Source: a virus. From it: DNA of 21,812 bases. The stretch covers positions 1 to 21,812 of IMG/VR virus record IMGVR_UViG_3300022937_002393; one strand, 5' to 3'. Below are positions 18,937 to 21,812 of the stretch, in pieces. Made by a program: the position numbers and the translations under genes. The number at the start of each line of letters is the position of its first letter. Position 1 is the stretch's first letter. The notes under the pieces were generated by a model. The model saw nothing but the letters and a program-made list of their open reading frames with translations, did no database searches and was not told the DNA's origin.

Positions 18937-19370
18937 TAACCTATTTCCTTATTGTCAATGTTATATTCTTTTGATAATTGAACATCTAAGAAATAATTAT
19001 CTTGCGCCCATAACTGTAAACCTAAACCAAGTTTAGAAGCTGCTCTTTTGAAAGCGTCAGATTCCATTTTCTTGATTTGTTCGCCGATAGGTTCTGAAGT
19101 ATTTTGAGGTGTACCCGCACCCGCAACTGAAACTTCGTTGCCGTCAACAGTAACAGTAAGAATACCTTTGACTGATACTGGTTTGTTTTCAGAACATATA
19201 ACATCAAAGTCCCAATTATATGCACCTACAATTGAAAGCAATCTTTGAGCTATGACTGCATGGTTGATGTAATCTTCTTCACGATTACCCATTTTCTTTT
19301 TTTCGATAAACTTATCTGGAAACTTTTTAGCAAGTTTCATTAAGTCAATCGGTGCTTCTTTTTTATCCAT
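18936..19370 (-). CDS. Rad52-like single-strand annealing protein
   Basis: 144 residues from ATG at 19370, which has GGAG 8 nt upstream; a TTG at 19385 is too close to that site. The Rad52-type core shows KFPDKFIEKKK, NHAVIAQRLLSIVGAYNWDF, then VKGILTVTVDGNEVSV and SDAFKRAASKLGLGLQLW at the end. These proteins anneal complementary strands in phage recombination and usually sit near ssb, as here. Shorter than many relatives, without a long C-terminal extension. Confidence 0.75.
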   Translation of the reverse strand: MDKKEAPIDLMKLAKKFPDKFIEKKKMGNREEDYINHAVIAQRLLSIVGAYNWDFDVICSENKPVSVKGILTVTVDGNEVSVAGAGTPQNTSEPIGEQIKKMESDAFKRAASKLGLGLQLWAQDNYFLDVQLSKEYNIDNKEIG

Positions 19371-19442
19371 TATTATTATCTCCAATCAATTAATTTGTGT
19401 ATCTATCTTACCATTAAGGTATGACAGAAATCAAGAACTTTT

Positions 19443-19745
19443 TTACGCAAAGTAAGCGTAAATATAAATTCTTGTTTTATTATTTTCTCTTTGTGTTCTT
19501 ATAGTTGAATGCAAATTTGGATACTTACGCTTTGCATAATTAACCATAGCTGACATTGCAACTCTTTTCTTCTTTATATTTTCTTTATCGTCTAAATCAA
19601 AGTCTTCGTAATGTATAACAAATTTCTTACCCCTATTGTCATACAGCATATCTATTGTATCTTCAGTAAAGACGGAAGAAGTTCTTCCAGAGCCCTGTCG
19701 TTTAGTAATAGGTATTGAATCTACCTCAAATGGTGTTATAGCCAT
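19443..19745 (-). CDS. Small hypothetical protein, first of the replication operon (100 aa)
   Basis: ATG at 19745 with AAAGGAG about 7 nt upstream; promoter at 19785-19812. A short overlapping upstream frame starting at 19777 ends just inside this gene and could regulate it. Predicted mixed alpha/beta, basic (DDKENIKKKRVAMSAMVNYA, LHSTIRTQRENNKTRIYIYA). No recognised family; the position as lead gene suggests an early function. Confidence 0.6.
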   Translation of the reverse strand: MAITPFEVDSIPITKRQGSGRTSSVFTEDTIDMLYDNRGKKFVIHYEDFDLDDKENIKKKRVAMSAMVNYAKRKYPNLHSTIRTQRENNKTRIYIYAYFA

Positions 19746-19784
19746 TCTCTACTCCTTTCACTCATACTCACTTCCATAAATAGT

Positions 19785-19812
19785 ATTCTATGGTATGTAA
19801 TATTTAATGCAA
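19785..19812 (-). promoter_or_regulatory. TACCATAG-class promoter of the replication operon
   Basis: Minus strand TTGCAT (19812-19807), 16-nt spacer, TAGAAT (19790-19785). It drives the long leftward operon to 14221; no other clear promoter was found inside it. Divergent from the 19894 gene. Confidence 0.65.
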
Positions 19813-19882
19813 ATGATTTTTTCATTTTTTATTTCACTAAACTATATTTTCTAAATATATGAATAAATACAATTAATCTGTT

Positions 19883-19888
19883 TATAAT
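19883..19888 (+). promoter_or_regulatory. TATAAT promoter of the 19894 gene, leaderless type
   Basis: A consensus TATAAT lies 5 nt before ATG at 19894, with no Shine-Dalgarno and no TACCA element; the -35 is weak (TGAATA region at 19860). Confidence 0.55.
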
Positions 19889-19893
19889 GGTGT

Positions 19894-20418
19894 ATGAGTG
19901 ATATGTTCCAAAAACATAATGATAACATGGACGAATTCTGCATGTCATGTGGCAGTAGTCCTTGCACTACAGATTGCCCAAAACATTTAGTAGATGATGT
20001 ACCCAACTCTGAAATAATGAGGTCAATATTCTTTAATTATCTTCCAAATGTTGATTTAATGAATCAAAGTGAAATTGCAGAATCAGTAGGTAAACATCTT
20101 TTATTGATATCTGATGCAGTTTTAGAGGCTCAAAGAAAATGGGAAAATAAAACATTCATGAATAAATTAGACGAAGTTATGACAGATTACCCTACTTATA
20201 TTGAGTTTACTAAGTCATTACATAAAGCTGGTGCTTTTGATTCTATTGACGATATCATAGAATTTATGAGTTATCCAAAGAAGTGGAACAAGTTATTTAA
20301 TTATTGGTATGAAGTCTATTATCCAATCATTACGAAACATAAATCCCAAAAAGATACTATGTGGGAAATATTCAAAGAAAAAGTTTTAGAGCATAAAAAT
20401 TTGATTAATGGTGTCTAA
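19894..20418 (+). CDS. Zinc-motif hypothetical protein (174 aa)
   Basis: ATG at 19894, probably leaderless. Near the N-terminus, CMSCGSSPCTTDC supplies four closely spaced Cys (residues ~16-28), a likely zinc knuckle. The rest is helical and acidic/aromatic (FNYLPNVDLMNQSEIAESVG, WNKLFNYWYEVYYPIITKHK). No family recognised. Divergent from the replication operon; its last codons contain the -35 of the next gene's promoter. Confidence 0.6.
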   Translation: MSDMFQKHNDNMDEFCMSCGSSPCTTDCPKHLVDDVPNSEIMRSIFFNYLPNVDLMNQSEIAESVGKHLLLISDAVLEAQRKWENKTFMNKLDEVMTDYPTYIEFTKSLHKAGAFDSIDDIIEFMSYPKKWNKLFNYWYEVYYPIITKHKSQKDTMWEIFKEKVLEHKNLINGV

Positions 20419-20429
20419 TACCATAGACT
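20401..20429 (+). promoter_or_regulatory. TACCATAG-class promoter, leaderless type
   Basis: TTGATT (20401-20406), 17-nt spacer ending in ATACCA, TAGACT (20424-20429); ATG at 20436 is the seventh base after it. Partly inside the upstream gene. Confidence 0.65.
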
Positions 20430-20435
20430 TAGTTT

Positions 20436-20915
20436 ATGGATATATTTGAGCAATATTGGAATAAGCAATTGGGTTATACCTATTATAAATATACTCAACA
20501 AGAGTGGTTTGACAAAGGTATCGATTCCATCGTATTAAATAAGCTAATGGACTCTTATTACACATACGAAATAATAGAAACACAAGATGATGATTTCTTT
20601 TACTTCCCAATATTAGATAAAGAAGGAAACAAGCATAGATTTATTAACAGCGAATCTGATTATGTAATGTACGTTAAAAAGAATAAACAATTAATTTATT
20701 CATTTGAAACTACAGCATTAAGACCGCGAATTGCAGAACTAATGAAGGAAGGCTCACAATATAGTAAGTTACCTTTAGTAGAACTGCAGAGCAATAATCA
20801 GTATGTTGCTTTACCTATGTCAGAATTTGAAGACATAAGAAAAGAACATAAGATTAATGCTGGTGTCCTTCATTTATTAAACAACTATGGTAAATCTGTA
20901 GGCTCTATTGTATAA
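20436..20915 (+). CDS. Hypothetical protein (159 aa), leaderless
   Basis: No ribosome site; the start codon coincides with the predicted transcription start. Tyr/Gln/Asp-rich N-terminus (MDIFEQYWNKQLGYTYYKYT), an alternating middle segment (DDFFYFPILDKEGNKHRF) and a helical end (RKEHKINAGVLHLLNNYGKS). No membrane segment or Cys motif; no family recognised. Confidence 0.6.
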   Translation: MDIFEQYWNKQLGYTYYKYTQQEWFDKGIDSIVLNKLMDSYYTYEIIETQDDDFFYFPILDKEGNKHRFINSESDYVMYVKKNKQLIYSFETTALRPRIAELMKEGSQYSKLPLVELQSNNQYVALPMSEFEDIRKEHKINAGVLHLLNNYGKSVGSIV

Positions 20916-21022
20916 AGAGGCTTTTCTAGTTCAAAAAATTTCCTTCTTTGTCTTTTGACTTTTTGTTGAGGTTCTTTATAAAAACTATTAAAAGCCATAT
21001 AAAATATGTTATTTTGGTTCAT
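20885..21022 (-). CDS. Possible small basic protein (45 aa), antisense overlap
   Basis: ATG at 21022 behind AAGAAGAG, TAG at 20885-20887, overlapping the end of the rightward 20436 gene by 31 nt. Strongly basic centre (QQKVKRQRRKFF). It fills the only gap here, but the ribosome site is weak and no promoter of the common class precedes it, so it could be chance. Confidence 0.3.
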   Translation of the reverse strand: MNQNNIFYMAFNSFYKEPQQKVKRQRRKFFELEKPLYTIEPTDLP

Positions 21023-21074
21023 TTCTCTTCTTTCTTAAGAGATTAATAATAGCATATATATTTGTAAATAATAG

Positions 21075-21104
21075 TTGACAGTTAACATACGTTTACCATA
21101 GACT
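21075..21104 (+). promoter_or_regulatory. TACCATAG-class promoter
   Basis: TTGACA (21075-21080), 18-nt spacer ending in TTACCA, TAGACT (21099-21104). Drives the 21127 gene with a ~16-nt leader that carries GAAAGGGG. Confidence 0.7.
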
Positions 21105-21126
21105 TAATTTTAGAAAGGGGTTATGA

Positions 21127-21690
21127 ATGCCTATTAACATACAAGAAAATACGAAAGCATACCGCGAAGCGGGTAAGAGGGACTACACACCTTCTAACAT
21201 AATTACTGTAAGACCTTTTAGTAGAAAAAATGCAGCAAACGCTACAAAATTTACTGGTAAAAGATACTTAGGTAAAGACGCTAACGGTAGAGAAATCTGG
21301 GTCAGCTTTGAAATGACCAGAGAAGATACTAACAAATCTGTTCCAAAGATAAGGGTATGGTATACAGCTAATACCGATTTACTCTTTGAAGAAGGTGCAG
21401 AATTATCAAACAGAAGAATCAGTTTTGGTACTGGTACTGAACAGAAATATGAAGTTCGTACTTTACTGCAATCAAAAGATAAACCTTATGGTGCAGTAAC
21501 AAAAAGAACTATAGAATATATAGAAGACATAGTTCATAAAGCTAATCTAGATAATCCTAAAAGACATGATGCTTATCTTATAGCTAATGCAATCTATGTA
21601 GGTACTGTTGAAGATTGTAAACTATACAAGAACAGATTTACAATCCAAGATATGTTAGCTACATGGAACTTTAGAGAGAACTATTCTTAA
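21127..21690 (+). CDS. Hypothetical protein (187 aa)
   Basis: ATG at 21127 with GAAAGGGG at 21113-21120, the strongest ribosome site among the rightward genes of this end. A basic N-terminus (EAGKRDYTPSNIITVRPFSR) is followed by a beta-rich region (KRYLGKDANGREIWVSFEMT, KIRVWYTANTDLLFEEG) and a helical C-terminus. A short conserved-looking end (IQDMLATWNFRENYS). Possibly a DNA-binding or structural phage protein; no family recognised. Confidence 0.6.
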   Translation: MPINIQENTKAYREAGKRDYTPSNIITVRPFSRKNAANATKFTGKRYLGKDANGREIWVSFEMTREDTNKSVPKIRVWYTANTDLLFEEGAELSNRRISFGTGTEQKYEVRTLLQSKDKPYGAVTKRTIEYIEDIVHKANLDNPKRHDAYLIANAIYVGTVEDCKLYKNRFTIQDMLATWNFRENYS

Positions 21691-21719
21691 TAGATTTCTG
21701 TAATTAAGGGTAATTAATT

Positions 21720-21812
21720 CAGTACTGTGATACTGGAATTGCCCACTTGGGCGTGATTGGTTTAGACTTATCAAGTGTTGCGGGACAGTTGATAAGTAAC
21801 GAGGGTTCGACT
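21720..21812 (+). ncRNA. tmRNA/tRNA-like sequence cut by the window end
   Basis: GGGCGTGATTGGTTTAGAC at 21749-21767 closely resembles the conserved 5' end of bacterial tmRNA (GATTGGTTTCGAC, one base different). CTTATCAA (21767-21774) pairs with TTGATAAG (21789-21796), and GAGGGTTCGACT at 21801-21812 looks like a T-arm. No standard tRNA cloverleaf can be drawn. Small hairpins ATTC.AGTA/TACT.GAAT and GCCC-ACTT-GGGC precede it. It is either a tmRNA start, a tRNA-like element, or an attachment site derived from one. Confidence 0.3.

Overview
This AT-rich window is most likely part of a tailed-phage (or related mobile) genome whose host is an actinobacterium, plausibly an aquatic Acidimicrobiia-type lineage. 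The phage signs are a small terminase subunit-like gene, holin-like membrane proteins, SSB, a Rad52-like annealing protein, a replication-initiator-like protein and a Mom-like/ParB-like DNA-modification pair. The host guess rests on Thr-rich (TTTTT) linkers in two exported proteins, TTG starts and several leaderless promoters; it is inference. No ribosomal, tRNA or housekeeping gene and no integrase is visible. Both window ends cut through features.

Layout. Positions 3-3706 (+): the 3' part of a large fibronectin-III/Thr-rich/acidic protein, then a tight run of tiny membrane and zinc-finger-like genes, then a staphylococcal-nuclease-like gene with its own promoter. Positions 3722-3967: a structured, probably non-coding segment at a convergent junction. 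Positions 3974-5936 (-): a five-gene leftward operon from a leaderless promoter, including a PD-(D/E)XK-like nuclease and a secreted Thr-rich protein. Positions 5972-6538 are non-coding, with five copies of a palindromic operator-like site. TerS-like gene at 6539-6928 (-).

Positions 7.1-14.1 kb are an accessory region of about 18 very small leftward genes interleaved with RNA structure. Features there are three copies of a two-hairpin intergenic element, two rightward RNAs sharing a 3' element, a structured ~290-nt RNA, and a ~1.05-kb leftward non-coding transcript (11371-12416). That transcript is built from one large and three small stem-closed domains, with G-U wobbles, GNRA tetraloops, its own promoter and a terminator. 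It is the strongest candidate for something undescribed.

Positions 14.2-19.75 kb (-): a replication/recombination/modification operon running from a small unknown gene through a Rad52-like SSAP, winged-helix initiator-like protein, PD-(D/E)XK-like nuclease, SSB, HTH proteins, Mom-like acyltransferase and ParB-like protein. Positions 19.9-21.7 kb (+): three unknown genes, then a tmRNA/tRNA-like sequence cut off by the window end.

Regulation. Fourteen promoters share TTGACA-like -35 boxes about 17 nt from a TAGAAT-like -10 box, which is almost always preceded by TACCA (TACCATAG core). They occur on both strands and drive both small genes and RNAs. A second class (TATAAT, no TACCA) precedes the nuclease gene, terS and the 19894 gene. 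Several -10 boxes lie about 6 nt upstream of ATG, so those mRNAs should be leaderless.
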